A stretch of 42,461 bases of DNA from Gemmatimonadota bacterium (GTDB lineage: Bacteria > Gemmatimonadota > Gemmatimonadetes > Longimicrobiales > Gaopeijiaceae): contig JAPPGI010000055.1 in the NCBI GenBank assembly GCA_028874985.1, positions 2,864-45,324 of the forward strand, in the 5' to 3' direction. Below the pieces are notes generated by a model. It made no database searches. It was not told where the DNA came from and worked only from the letters and a program-made list of their open reading frames with translations. Both the position numbers and the translations under genes were made by a program. Shown here in pieces: positions 1 to 6,761 of the stretch (its first letter is position 1; each line of letters starts with the position of its first letter).

Positions 1-534
1 CATTCATCACGTAGATCTCCGTGTTGCCGTCGCGGCCGGACGCGAAAGCGATCCTCGCCCCGTCCGGGGACCACGTGGGCCACGAATCGGCGGCACTGTT
101 GTTCGTCAGCCGCTCCATGTCGCTCCCGTCCGCATTCATCACGTAGATCTCCGTGTTGCCGTCGCGGCCGGACGCGAAAGCGATCCTGGCCCCGTCCGGG
201 GACCACGTGGGCCACCTATCGGCGGCACTGTTGTTCGTCAGCCGCTCCACGTCGCTCCCGTCCGCATTCATCACGTAGATATCCCGGCTGCCGTCGCGGG
301 TGGAACCGAAAGCGATCCTGGCCCCGTCCGGGGACCATGCGGGATCCCAGGCACCGTGGTTCGTCAGCCGCTCCACGCCGCTTCCGCCCGCATTCATCAC
401 GTAGATTTCCAAGTTGCCGTCGCGGGTGGACACGAAAGCGATCCTGGTCCCGTCCGGGGACCACGCGGGATCCACATCCCAGTCACTGTTGTTCGTCAGC
501 CGCTCCAGGTCGCTTCCGTCCGAGTCGAACGTGT
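1..534 (-). repeat. Tandem ~132-bp units encoding PD40 blades
   Basis: The same segment recurs at 1, 133 and 265 (132-bp steps), then 391 (126-bp step) and about 523. Each unit encodes one 42–44 residue propeller blade. The first three copies are nearly identical at the nucleotide level, including CATTCATCACGTAGAT, while the two nearest the N-terminus have diverged. This fits recent in-frame duplication of blades. The array continues off the left edge. Confidence 0.85.
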
Positions 535-1084
535 AGATCTCCGGGCTGCGATCGCTATAGGAACCGAAGGCGATCCTGGTCCCGTCCGGGCTCCACGCGG
601 GCGACGGATCCCACTTGCCCCAGCCGTTCTTCGGCAGCCGCCTGATGACCGGAGCCAACGTCACCATGAACTCCTGGTCTGCCGTGAGTCCCGCGGGATC
701 ATGGGCCGTCACCGTCACCGCGGCCTCTCCCCAGGCCAGCGCCGTCACGGTCAGCACGCTGCCCACCACCACCACCCCGGCCTCCTCGGGCGCCGAACTC
801 TCCGCCTCGTACCGCAGGACATCCCCGTCGGGGTCCTCGAAGTGGCCCGCGAGATCCACCGTAAGCGAGTCCCCCACGAACACCTCGGCACCGGTGAGGT
901 CGTCCGTCACGACGGGCGCGCGGTTCGCCACCGGGCTGTCTCCGCAGGCGGCGGCCACAAGCCCCGCGAGGGCGGCTGCCAGGACGAAACGGGCGGCTGC
1001 CCCTCGACAACGGCGCCCGGCGGAGCGGCGCGCGGCGGCCATGCGGCCGTGAGCACGAGCGGCGAGGATTCGCAGGTTCTTCAT
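1..1084 (-). CDS. PD40 beta-propeller repeat lipoprotein (3' end cut by window edge)
   Basis: The frame is open from ATG at 1084 to the left edge, so the C-terminus is missing. The N-terminus is basic, then hydrophobic, ending in an AAAC lipobox-like site near residue 49, so a secreted lipoprotein is likely. Next comes a cadherin-like/Ig-like domain of about 95 residues (NRAPVV…DPDGD… motif). From about residue 150 there are consecutive PD40/TolB-type blades, each with a WSPDG..IAF core followed by an EIYVMNADGSD…RLTNN stretch. Such propellers sit in the periplasm or at the cell surface and mediate protein contacts; no enzymatic residues are visible. A GAAGGGAA ribosome-binding site lies 7 nt before the ATG. 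The exact role is unknown. Confidence 0.85.
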   Translation of the reverse strand, partial: MKNLRILAARAHGRMAAARRSAGRRCRGAAARFVLAAALAGLVAAACGDSPVANRAPVVTDDLTGAEVFVGDSLTVDLAGHFEDPDGDVLRYEAESSAPEEAGVVVVGSVLTVTALAWGEAAVTVTAHDPAGLTADQEFMVTLAPVIRRLPKNGWGKWDPSPAWSPDGTRIAFGSYSDRSPEIYTFDSDGSDLERLTNNSDWDVDPAWSPDGTRIAFVSTRDGNLEIYVMNAGGSGVERLTNHGAWDPAWSPDGARIAFGSTRDGSRDIYVMNADGSDVERLTNNSAADRWPTWSPDGARIAFASGRDGNTEIYVMNADGSDMERLTNNSAADSWPTWSPDGARIAFASGRDGNTEIYVMN

Positions 1085-1260
1085 CGTCGGGTTCCCTTCG
1101 TTGGCGCTACACTCCCGTGCGCGGCGCTCGCCGCGATCCGATTTGTTCCTTCTACGATGGACGGTCGCCTGCATTACGCCCGGATTCGATCTGGCGCCGC
1201 GGGTCCGGGCAGAACGGCATCCCGCCACGACCGCGCGGTCACGCGGCCGCGTCGCGGCCA

Positions 1261-1707
1261 CTAACCGGCCCCTCGTCGCCCAAGCGGGTGTTGCCACCGG
1301 AGCGCCGGGAAACGCGCAAAATCGGAATCGCTCGAAACCATGGTACATCCGTGCTCCATCGCGACCGCGGCGTGCTGGGCGTCCGCGACCAGTTTTCCTG
1401 TGGCTCCCGCCGCACGGCACAGGTGCTCGAAGATCGCCATGTGATCGGGACCGGGACCGACGATTCGAGCGTTCGGGCGCTCCGTGAGCGAGGACACGAA
1501 GGCGAATGCCTCGTCAAGCGTGGATGGAGGATCAAACACCCGCGCGTTGGTCACGATGCGAACGAAACCGGAGAGAACGAGGACCGAGAGCGCGAAGGGC
1601 TCCGGTCCGGTGGCCATGCGGGTGACCCACCGCGCGTACGCGTCGTGCTCCGGGGTCGAGCCGTCGATGTGTGCGTAGATCAGTACGTTGACGTCGGGCA
1701 GGAGCAC
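1261..1707 (-). CDS. vapC: VapC-family PIN-domain ribonuclease toxin
   Basis: 148-residue single PIN domain. The N-terminal LLPDVNVLIY strand carries the first catalytic aspartate (residue 5). The C-terminal part has the conserved GKLVADAQHAA helix and the SSDSDFARF motif with the last acidic ligands. PIN toxins are Mg-dependent endoribonucleases that cut tRNA or rRNA and halt growth. Start is GTG at 1707. The antitoxin gene lies 6 nt upstream on the same strand, the standard VapBC order. Length is typical of the family. Family assignment is confident; the RNA target cannot be read from the sequence. Confidence 0.88.
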   Translation of the reverse strand: MLLPDVNVLIYAHIDGSTPEHDAYARWVTRMATGPEPFALSVLVLSGFVRIVTNARVFDPPSTLDEAFAFVSSLTERPNARIVGPGPDHMAIFEHLCRAAGATGKLVADAQHAAVAMEHGCTMVSSDSDFARFPALRWQHPLGRRGAG

Positions 1708-1713
1708 GGAGAA

Positions 1714-1962
1714 TCAGCCCCGTCCGAAGCGGGCGGCATCCTCTTCGACCTCCAGCACCCGGGGTCGGTCGAGATCGACGCCGACACACGGACGGGAACG
1801 GACGGTTACGAGTCGGAACGGCGGCACCGTTGTGCGATCACGCCGTTTCAACGCATCGTCCAACGTCTTGGCGATGAAGGCGCTCACACTCATCCCCCGG
1901 GTGGCCGCTTCGCGGCGCACCTGTCTGTCAAGTCGGTCGCTGAGGGAGATCGTCGTGCGCAT
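1714..1962 (-). CDS. vapB: Ribbon-helix-helix antitoxin of the VapBC pair
   Basis: 82 residues. The N-terminal 40 residues (MRTTISLSDRLDRQV… GMSVSAFIAKTLDDAL) form a CopG/Arc-type ribbon-helix-helix: a short strand, then two helices. This half binds DNA as a dimer and represses the operon. The C-terminal tail (…VDLDRPRVLEVEEDAARFGRG) is the likely toxin-neutralising segment. It ends 6 nt before vapC. No Shine–Dalgarno sequence precedes the ATG at 1962, but a -10-like TATTCT ends 7 nt upstream, so the message may be leaderless. Confidence 0.82.
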   Translation of the reverse strand: MRTTISLSDRLDRQVRREAATRGMSVSAFIAKTLDDALKRRDRTTVPPFRLVTVRSRPCVGVDLDRPRVLEVEEDAARFGRG

Positions 1963-1969
1963 GATGAAG

Positions 1970-1998
1970 AGAATAACGCACCCGCATCACTGCATCAA
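1970..1998 (-). promoter_or_regulatory. Predicted promoter of vapBC (leaderless)
   Basis: Reading the minus strand: TTGATG (1993–1998), 17-nt spacer, TATTCT (1970–1975), then 7 nt to the ATG of vapB. The distance places transcription start on or next to the A of ATG, and no ribosome-binding site is present. Prediction from sequence only. Confidence 0.5.
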
Positions 1999-2095
1999 CC
2001 ATCAGCCGCCGGCTTTCACCGGAGGCACTCATCGTCTCCTGGCGACGCCATCCGGAGTCCCGCGCGGATGATGGTGGCGCTGCTGGTGAAAGGCT

Positions 2096-2506
2096 CTACC
2101 CGGCAGCCGCCACCTGTGCCGAGGCCAGCTGCACAAAGCGCTCGGCGGCTGCGACCGCGTTCGTCGCCTGCTCCTCCGTGAACGCCATGAAGGGAAAGCC
2201 GCCGGGCAGCCCGTTGGGATACCGCGTGGGGATGTAGTACTGGTCCAGAACCCCGGCTTCGTCCCGCAAGTCCGCCAGCTCCGGGACGCGCTCGGCGTAG
2301 CGCCCGGCGAGAACGGCTACGGAATGGCCCGGCACGGTTCGCTCGCCCATGAGGTAGCCGATGGCCTTCACCGCCTTTTCCGCACTCTGCTGGGTCAGGA
2401 AACACACCTGCGAATGGAATCCTTCGCGCAAGCCCAGGCGAGCGAAATCGAGATCGTTCTCGGCCTGCTTCAGCCAGCGTTCCGCTTCGGACCTGCTATC
2501 CCACAT
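2096..2506 (-). CDS. HEPN-domain protein, probable toxin of a HEPN/MNT pair
   Basis: 136 residues counted from ATG at 2506 (MWDSRSEAERWLKQAENDLDFA…). The helical HEPN fold is evident: W…A..DL.FA, QQSAEKAVKAIGYL and a GERTVPGHSV segment carrying the R-x4-H ribonuclease motif. The third residue after His, Tyr in the best-studied HepT toxins (HxY), is not Tyr here. HEPN toxins are RNases; the partner nucleotidyltransferase neutralises them by direct binding or by adding AMP near the active site. The reading frame continues further upstream, but only the 2506 start gives a normal HEPN N-terminus. It overlaps the MNT gene by 11 nt. Confidence 0.8.
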   Translation of the reverse strand: MWDSRSEAERWLKQAENDLDFARLGLREGFHSQVCFLTQQSAEKAVKAIGYLMGERTVPGHSVAVLAGRYAERVPELADLRDEAGVLDQYYIPTRYPNGLPGGFPFMAFTEEQATNAVAAAERFVQLASAQVAAAG

Positions 2507-2882
2507 GGATCGGCCTCGCGGATGCCATCGCGTGTGACAGGAACGGGCGCTTCTCCGCACGCATCAGATCGAACTCCTCGGGCGTGTAGACCAAGAGGTC
2601 CACGCCGACGCCGACCGCCAGAATGGCCGGCAGATAGTCGCGGAAACGCTCCACGAAGGGACGGTCCGAGGGCGCGACGAGGATCACATCGATGTCGCTC
2701 TCGGGTGCCGCGTCCCCGCGAGCACGAGAGCCCACGAGCCACGCCGAATGCACGGCGTGCTCCTGCAGCAGCGGGCCCAGAGCAGCCAGGAACCGTGGCA
2801 GTTCGTCGTCCGTTCGGACGTGCGCGACCCGGCGCGCGTCGAACCTGCCGACGCTGATGTGGTCTCCGTGCATGTCGGACAT
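2496..2882 (-). CDS. MNT-type minimal nucleotidyltransferase, probable antitoxin
   Basis: 128 residues. The signature GS-x10-DxD of the Pol-beta nucleotidyltransferase superfamily is complete: GSRARGDAAPESDID, with both metal-binding aspartates. A later VDLLVY strand supplies the third acidic residue position. In HEPN/MNT modules this protein is the antitoxin and AMPylates the HEPN toxin. It is the first gene of the pair and its 3' end overlaps the HEPN start by 11 nt, so the two are translationally coupled. Start ATG at 2882; an in-frame internal ATG lies three codons in. Confidence 0.82.
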   Translation of the reverse strand: MSDMHGDHISVGRFDARRVAHVRTDDELPRFLAALGPLLQEHAVHSAWLVGSRARGDAAPESDIDVILVAPSDRPFVERFRDYLPAILAVGVGVDLLVYTPEEFDLMRAEKRPFLSHAMASARPIHVG

Positions 2883-2913
2883 CGGTGTTCCCGGAATGGA
2901 TGGAGCGTCCTAC

Positions 2914-2943
2914 AAGCTATCCGCCGTGCCAACCGTCGGCCAA
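2914..2943 (-). promoter_or_regulatory. Possible promoter of the HEPN/MNT pair
   Basis: On the minus strand TTGGCC (2938–2943) and TAGCTT (2914–2919) are separated by 18 nt, about 30 nt before the MNT start. The match to consensus is weak. Confidence 0.3.
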
Positions 2944-3066
2944 CACCACCTGTTCGGCCACCGGATCGGCGCGGGGGCGCGGTTCGCCGCACGCAGGTTA
3001 CCTTCCCCGGTGCCGCCTCGCGCGAGGTGTGGCACCCGACAACCCAACCATCACGGGGCGACAGCA

Positions 3067-5787
3067 TTGAAGCACGGGAAGATACTCACGGCGGCCGCGC
3101 TCGCGGTCCTGGCGGGGCCGGCCGGCACCCCGATCGCTGCCCAGCAGCAGGGCGGCGTCGCCGGCACCGCCCTCCTCATGCGCCAGCTCGACGGCGTCAA
3201 GCGCGTCCTGATGATCGCGGCCCACCCCGACGACGAGGACACCGGCCTGCTGGCCACGCTGGCGCGCGGGATGGGCGCCGAGACCGCGTACCTGTCGCTC
3301 AGCCGCGGCGAGGGCGGCCAGAACTTCATCGGTCCCCGCCTGCACGAAGGCCTGGGAGTCATCCGCACCGGCGAACTCCTCGCGGCCCGCGCCCTGGACG
3401 GGGCCGGGCAGTACTTCACCCGGGCCTACGACTTCGGCTACTCGAAGAGCCTGGACGAGACGCTGGAGTTCTGGCCGCTCGAGGAGGTGCTCCGCGACGT
3501 GGTGTTCGTGGTGCGCAGGTTCCGCCCTCACGTGATCGTGTCGGTCTTCTCGGCGACGGCCCGCTCCGGACACGGACAGCACCAGCTCGCCGGGGTCGCG
3601 GCGCGCGACGCGTTCGCGGCGGCCGGCGACCCCGAGCGCTTTCCCGAGCTGGCCGCGCACGGCGTCACCCCGTGGACGCCGTCCAAGCTGTACCGTTCGG
3701 CCCGCTTCTCCCCCCGGGAAGCGACGCTGAGCGTGCCCTCGGGCGACTTCGATCCCGTGCTGGGGCGCTCGCACTTCCAGGTGGCCATGGAGAGCCGCAG
3801 CCGACATCGCTCCCAGGAGATGGGATCGGGCCAGGCGATGGGACCGCGCGCCAGCCCGCTGCGTCTCGAGGCTTCGTCGGTGGAGGGGTTTGAGGACGAC
3901 GGCATCTTCGCGGGCGTGGACACCACGCTGATCGGGCAGCTGGGCGCGCCGCTGCCTGCGGGATGGCCGGCGGACACCGAGCGGCGCCTGGACCGGTACC
4001 GCGGGGCGGTCGCGGAGGCGGGGCGGGGGCTCTCCGGGGCGAGTTCGGATGGGGCGGTGGCGGGGCTGGCGGAGGCGGCGGCGATCCTGCGGGGCCTGGT
4101 TTCGGAGGCGCCGGAGGGCGAGGGGATGCGCGTGCTGGAGCGGCGGCTGGCGCAGGTCACCGAGGCGGTGCTGTCCGCCGCCGGCGTCGTGACCGAGGTG
4201 CGGGTCGGCCGTGGGCTGCTGACGCCGGGGGAATCGGCGCTGGTCGACGTCACCGTGTGGAACGGGGGGGCGGCCGGGTTGGCGGGGCTGGACCCCGCGC
4301 TGCTGCTTCCCGACGGTTGGGAGGCGTCCCGGACCGAAGAGTCGGCGCAGGCTGGGTCAAGGTCGCGGTTCTTTCGGGGGCCCCGGGTCGAGACACCGGC
4401 CGACGGGCGGATCGGGGCCGGGGAGGTGGGGCGGTGGAGCTGGCGCGTGACGGTGCCCAGGGACGCGCCGCCCTCGGCGCCGTACTACCTGGCGGAAGAG
4501 CGCGACGGGGCGATGTACGAGTGGCCGGACGACGCGGAGCTGTGGTCGCTGCCGTTCGGCCCCGCTCCCGTGCGCGCCGGGATCGGGCTGGAGCTGGAGG
4601 GGGTGGCGCTCAGCGTGGAGCGCGACGGCGAGTTCATCGGCGTGGACCGCGCGATCGGCGAATACCGCAAGGCCGTGCTGGTCGCCCCGGCGATCGACGT
4701 GGCGGTGGACCCGCCCTGGATGGTGTGGCCCGCCGGGGCGGAGGAGGCGCGCGAGATCGGCGTCGTGCTCACCAACACGTCCACCCGGGGGCGGTCCGGT
4801 TTTCTGCGGCTGGAAGTCCCCGAAGGGTGGTCGGCCGAGCCCGCCAACGTTCCCTTCGTGCTGGAACCCGGCGGCGCGAGCGGGTCCTTCGTCTTCGCGG
4901 TGGCTCCGGCGACGGACAGATTGGCGGGTGATTTTGTCATTCGGGCCGTCGTGGTGGGCGCCTCCGCCGCACCACCAGAGACCCCAGTGGCGGTCCATGA
5001 CAGATTGCCGGCCAGATTCGGGGTTGATTTTGGCACGCAGACCGACGTCATCGACTATCCGCACATTCCGCGCGCGATGATGGTCCGCGACGCCGCCGTG
5101 CGCGTTTCGGTCGTCCCCGTCACGGCCGACACCTCGCTCAGGGTCGGCTACATCATGGGCTCGGGAGACGACGGCGCCGCGGTGCTCGGGCAGATCGGCA
5201 TGCACGTCGAGGAACTCGGCCCGGCGGCGGTGCGGGCGGGCGAATTCTCCCGCTACGACGTGCTCGTGCTCGGCATCCGCGCCTACGAGACGCGGCCGGA
5301 TCTGGCCGCCGCCAACGAGGCGGTCCTCGATTTCGCGCGGGCGGGCGGCACGGTGATCGCGCAGTACAACAAGTACGGGTTCCCCGCGGGTGGGTTCGCC
5401 CCGTACCCCGTCGCGATGAGCAGGCCCCACGACCGCGTGACCGACGAGACCGCGCCGGTGACGATCCTCGCGCCCGGGTCGGCCCTCTTCACGGCGCCGA
5501 ATGCGATCGGCCCCGCCGACTTCGAGGGTTGGGTGCAGGAGCGGGGGCTGTACTTCCTGGGCGAATGGGACGAACGCTACACGCCGGTCATGGAGATGGC
5601 CGACCCGGGCGAGGACCCGAAGCGCGGGGGGCTGGTGGTGGCGCGGGTGGGGGACGGGCTCTACGTCTACACCGGGCTGGCGTTCTTCCGGCAGTTCCCG
5701 GCGGGGGTGGCGGGGGCGTACCGCCTGTTCGCGAACCTGGTGTCGCTGAGGGCGGGGGGCTGGCGGCGGGGGGTGTCCGACGGGTAG
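3067..5787 (+). CDS. Secreted PIG-L/LmbE-type deacetylase with C-terminal beta and GATase-like domains
   Basis: 906 residues. TTG at 3067 is chosen because it opens a good signal peptide (KHGKILTAAALAVLAG… ending AAQ) and GGGGCG precedes it; the frame stays open upstream without coding character. Residues ~45–260 are a PIG-L/LmbE zinc N-deacetylase: HPDDE at 53–57 and SGHGQHQ near 170 supply the metal ligands. Residues ~370–490 form a spacer and ~540–650 beta-rich repeats, including a NEW3/CARDB-like stretch (VVLTNTSTRG… LEVPEGW). The last ~230 residues resemble a class-I glutamine-amidotransferase/ThuA-like flavodoxin fold (YDVLVLGIRAYETRPDL). The substrate is probably an N-acetylated sugar or glycoconjugate outside the cytoplasm; this is inference. 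Confidence 0.82.
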   Translation: MKHGKILTAAALAVLAGPAGTPIAAQQQGGVAGTALLMRQLDGVKRVLMIAAHPDDEDTGLLATLARGMGAETAYLSLSRGEGGQNFIGPRLHEGLGVIRTGELLAARALDGAGQYFTRAYDFGYSKSLDETLEFWPLEEVLRDVVFVVRRFRPHVIVSVFSATARSGHGQHQLAGVAARDAFAAAGDPERFPELAAHGVTPWTPSKLYRSARFSPREATLSVPSGDFDPVLGRSHFQVAMESRSRHRSQEMGSGQAMGPRASPLRLEASSVEGFEDDGIFAGVDTTLIGQLGAPLPAGWPADTERRLDRYRGAVAEAGRGLSGASSDGAVAGLAEAAAILRGLVSEAPEGEGMRVLERRLAQVTEAVLSAAGVVTEVRVGRGLLTPGESALVDVTVWNGGAAGLAGLDPALLLPDGWEASRTEESAQAGSRSRFFRGPRVETPADGRIGAGEVGRWSWRVTVPRDAPPSAPYYLAEERDGAMYEWPDDAELWSLPFGPAPVRAGIGLELEGVALSVERDGEFIGVDRAIGEYRKAVLVAPAIDVAVDPPWMVWPAGAEEAREIGVVLTNTSTRGRSGFLRLEVPEGWSAEPANVPFVLEPGGASGSFVFAVAPATDRLAGDFVIRAVVVGASAAPPETPVAVHDRLPARFGVDFGTQTDVIDYPHIPRAMMVRDAAVRVSVVPVTADTSLRVGYIMGSGDDGAAVLGQIGMHVEELGPAAVRAGEFSRYDVLVLGIRAYETRPDLAAANEAVLDFARAGGTVIAQYNKYGFPAGGFAPYPVAMSRPHDRVTDETAPVTILAPGSALFTAPNAIGPADFEGWVQERGLYFLGEWDERYTPVMEMADPGEDPKRGGLVVARVGDGLYVYTGLAFFRQFPAGVAGAYRLFANLVSLRAGGWRRGVSDG

Positions 5788-5823
5788 TCCGGGTGCGGGT
5801 ATCGTTCACGGGGACAACCCGCG

Positions 5824-6105
5824 CTAGGGTCCGAGTTCGGCATGTGACCCGAGCCGCACGAGACACAGGATGTCGGCTCCGGACTTCCGGTAGATGAGCA
5901 ACAGGTCCGGCTTCACATGGCAGTCCCGGTGATCTCCCCACTCGCCACCCAACGCGTGGTCGTGGTGCCGGGGCTCAAGCCGCCGGTCGTCGGCCAGGGC
6001 TTCGACCACGGGAGCCAGAATGGTGTCGAGGTATGTCCGGTGCCGACCCCGGGACTCCCGCTTGTAGTCTCGTTTGAACCGGCTGGTGCGCTCAATCGTC
6101 CGCAT
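5824..6105 (-). CDS. yafQ: YafQ-family mRNA interferase toxin
   Basis: 93 residues with the RelE/ParE fold of YafQ: SRFKRDYKR at the start, then H..HALGGEWGDHRDCHVKPDLLLIY and LVRLGSHAEL at the end. Residues equivalent to E. coli YafQ His50, His63, Asp67 and His87 are present. The position of Phe91, reported as part of the active site, is Gly (HAELGP). YafQ toxins cut mRNA in the ribosomal A site. The gene begins 14 nt inside the antitoxin gene, the usual dinJ–yafQ order. Confidence 0.87.
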   Translation of the reverse strand: MRTIERTSRFKRDYKRESRGRHRTYLDTILAPVVEALADDRRLEPRHHDHALGGEWGDHRDCHVKPDLLLIYRKSGADILCLVRLGSHAELGP

Positions 6106-6352
6106 TCAGATCGTCGAAGAGGTCCTCGACGGTGGCGAACTGCGGGAGGTTGCCGCTCCGGGCCTCCTTCATCGCTTCGATCGTGGCGGCATTGGGGACC
6201 AGCGGCGCAAACGGCAGCGCCTTTTCGTGTGCGACCTTGGTCAGCAGCAGCCGAACCGCGCCGGACACGGTGAGGCCCATGGCGGCCAGCACCGCAGCCG
6301 CTTCCTTTTTCACGGCTCCGTCAATGCGGGCCTGCACGAGTTCGTTCGGCAT
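6092..6352 (-). CDS. dinJ: DinJ/RelB-family antitoxin
   Basis: 86 residues. N-terminal ribbon-helix-helix (NELVQARIDGAVKKEAAAVLAAMGLTVSGAVRLLLTKV) of the RelB/DinJ family, followed by an FAPLVPNAATIEAMKEA segment and an acidic tail that binds the toxin. The dimer also represses its own operon in known pairs. ATG at 6352; the 3' end overlaps yafQ by 14 nt. Confidence 0.87.
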   Translation of the reverse strand: MPNELVQARIDGAVKKEAAAVLAAMGLTVSGAVRLLLTKVAHEKALPFAPLVPNAATIEAMKEARSGNLPQFATVEDLFDDLNADD

Positions 6353-6387
6353 CGTCCGGCGATCCCATCGGAGGGGGTGAAGTACAG

Positions 6388-6416
6388 ATCATGCAAGTCG
6401 ACCAGCCGTTGGTCAA
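6388..6416 (-). promoter_or_regulatory. Predicted promoter of dinJ–yafQ
   Basis: Minus strand TTGACC (6411–6416), 17-nt spacer, CATGAT (6388–6393). The expected transcript would begin about 30 nt before dinJ. Confidence 0.42.
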
Positions 6417-6761
6417 GGCACGCACCTTGGCAACGCCGGAGGCGGCGCGGAACCTGCCGGAGCGCCCGCCCGTCGCCGCGGCGAAACCCGGGACGCGAGC
6501 ATGTCGGAATGGGAACTCCAGTCCCAATCAAGCATGCGGCTGTCCCTTGATTTGCCGCGGCGGCGGGCGTTGCGGTTTGACCGGGGGTCCGGGCAATCCC
6601 GGCATCGCGATTCCCCAACCGTCGGTTCCCGGATTCACGGGGCCCTTCCGACAGGACCGGTTCGCGGTCCCGTCCGAGCATGACCGTCCCAAATCGGGCC
6701 GGCGTCCACGATTCGCTTCAGCGTGTCCCGTCCTGCCGGGAGGCGCCCATCACTCCCCCCC
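6417..6761. other. Gene-free gap between dinJ–yafQ and the phosphofructokinase gene
   Basis: No reading frame here has a start, coding character and protein-like composition. The stretch holds a 16-bp imperfect hairpin (6499–6537) and a small CCGGG-CAAT-CCCGG hairpin (6589–6602), either of which could end transcription of the phosphofructokinase gene that runs toward it. No T-run follows either stem. No RNA gene was recognised. Confidence 0.5.
6499..6537. repeat. Imperfect 16-bp inverted repeat (hairpin, 7-nt loop)
   Basis: Arms 6499–6514 and 6522–6537 pair at 12 Watson–Crick positions plus one G·U, with three mismatches. Both ends (GCATG/CATGC) and the base of the loop (TGGGA/TCCCA) are perfect. 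Could be a terminator or RNA-processing element; no function is shown. Confidence 0.55.

Noticed and set aside
356-2181. Plus-strand frames across 356–1264 and 1117–2181
   Set aside because: They lie antisense to the PD40 lipoprotein and to vapBC, and their translations are Arg/His-rich without domain signals.
6310-6681. A 123-codon minus-strand frame before dinJ
   Set aside because: It overlaps the dinJ start and promoter, has no domain and reads as random high-GC sequence.
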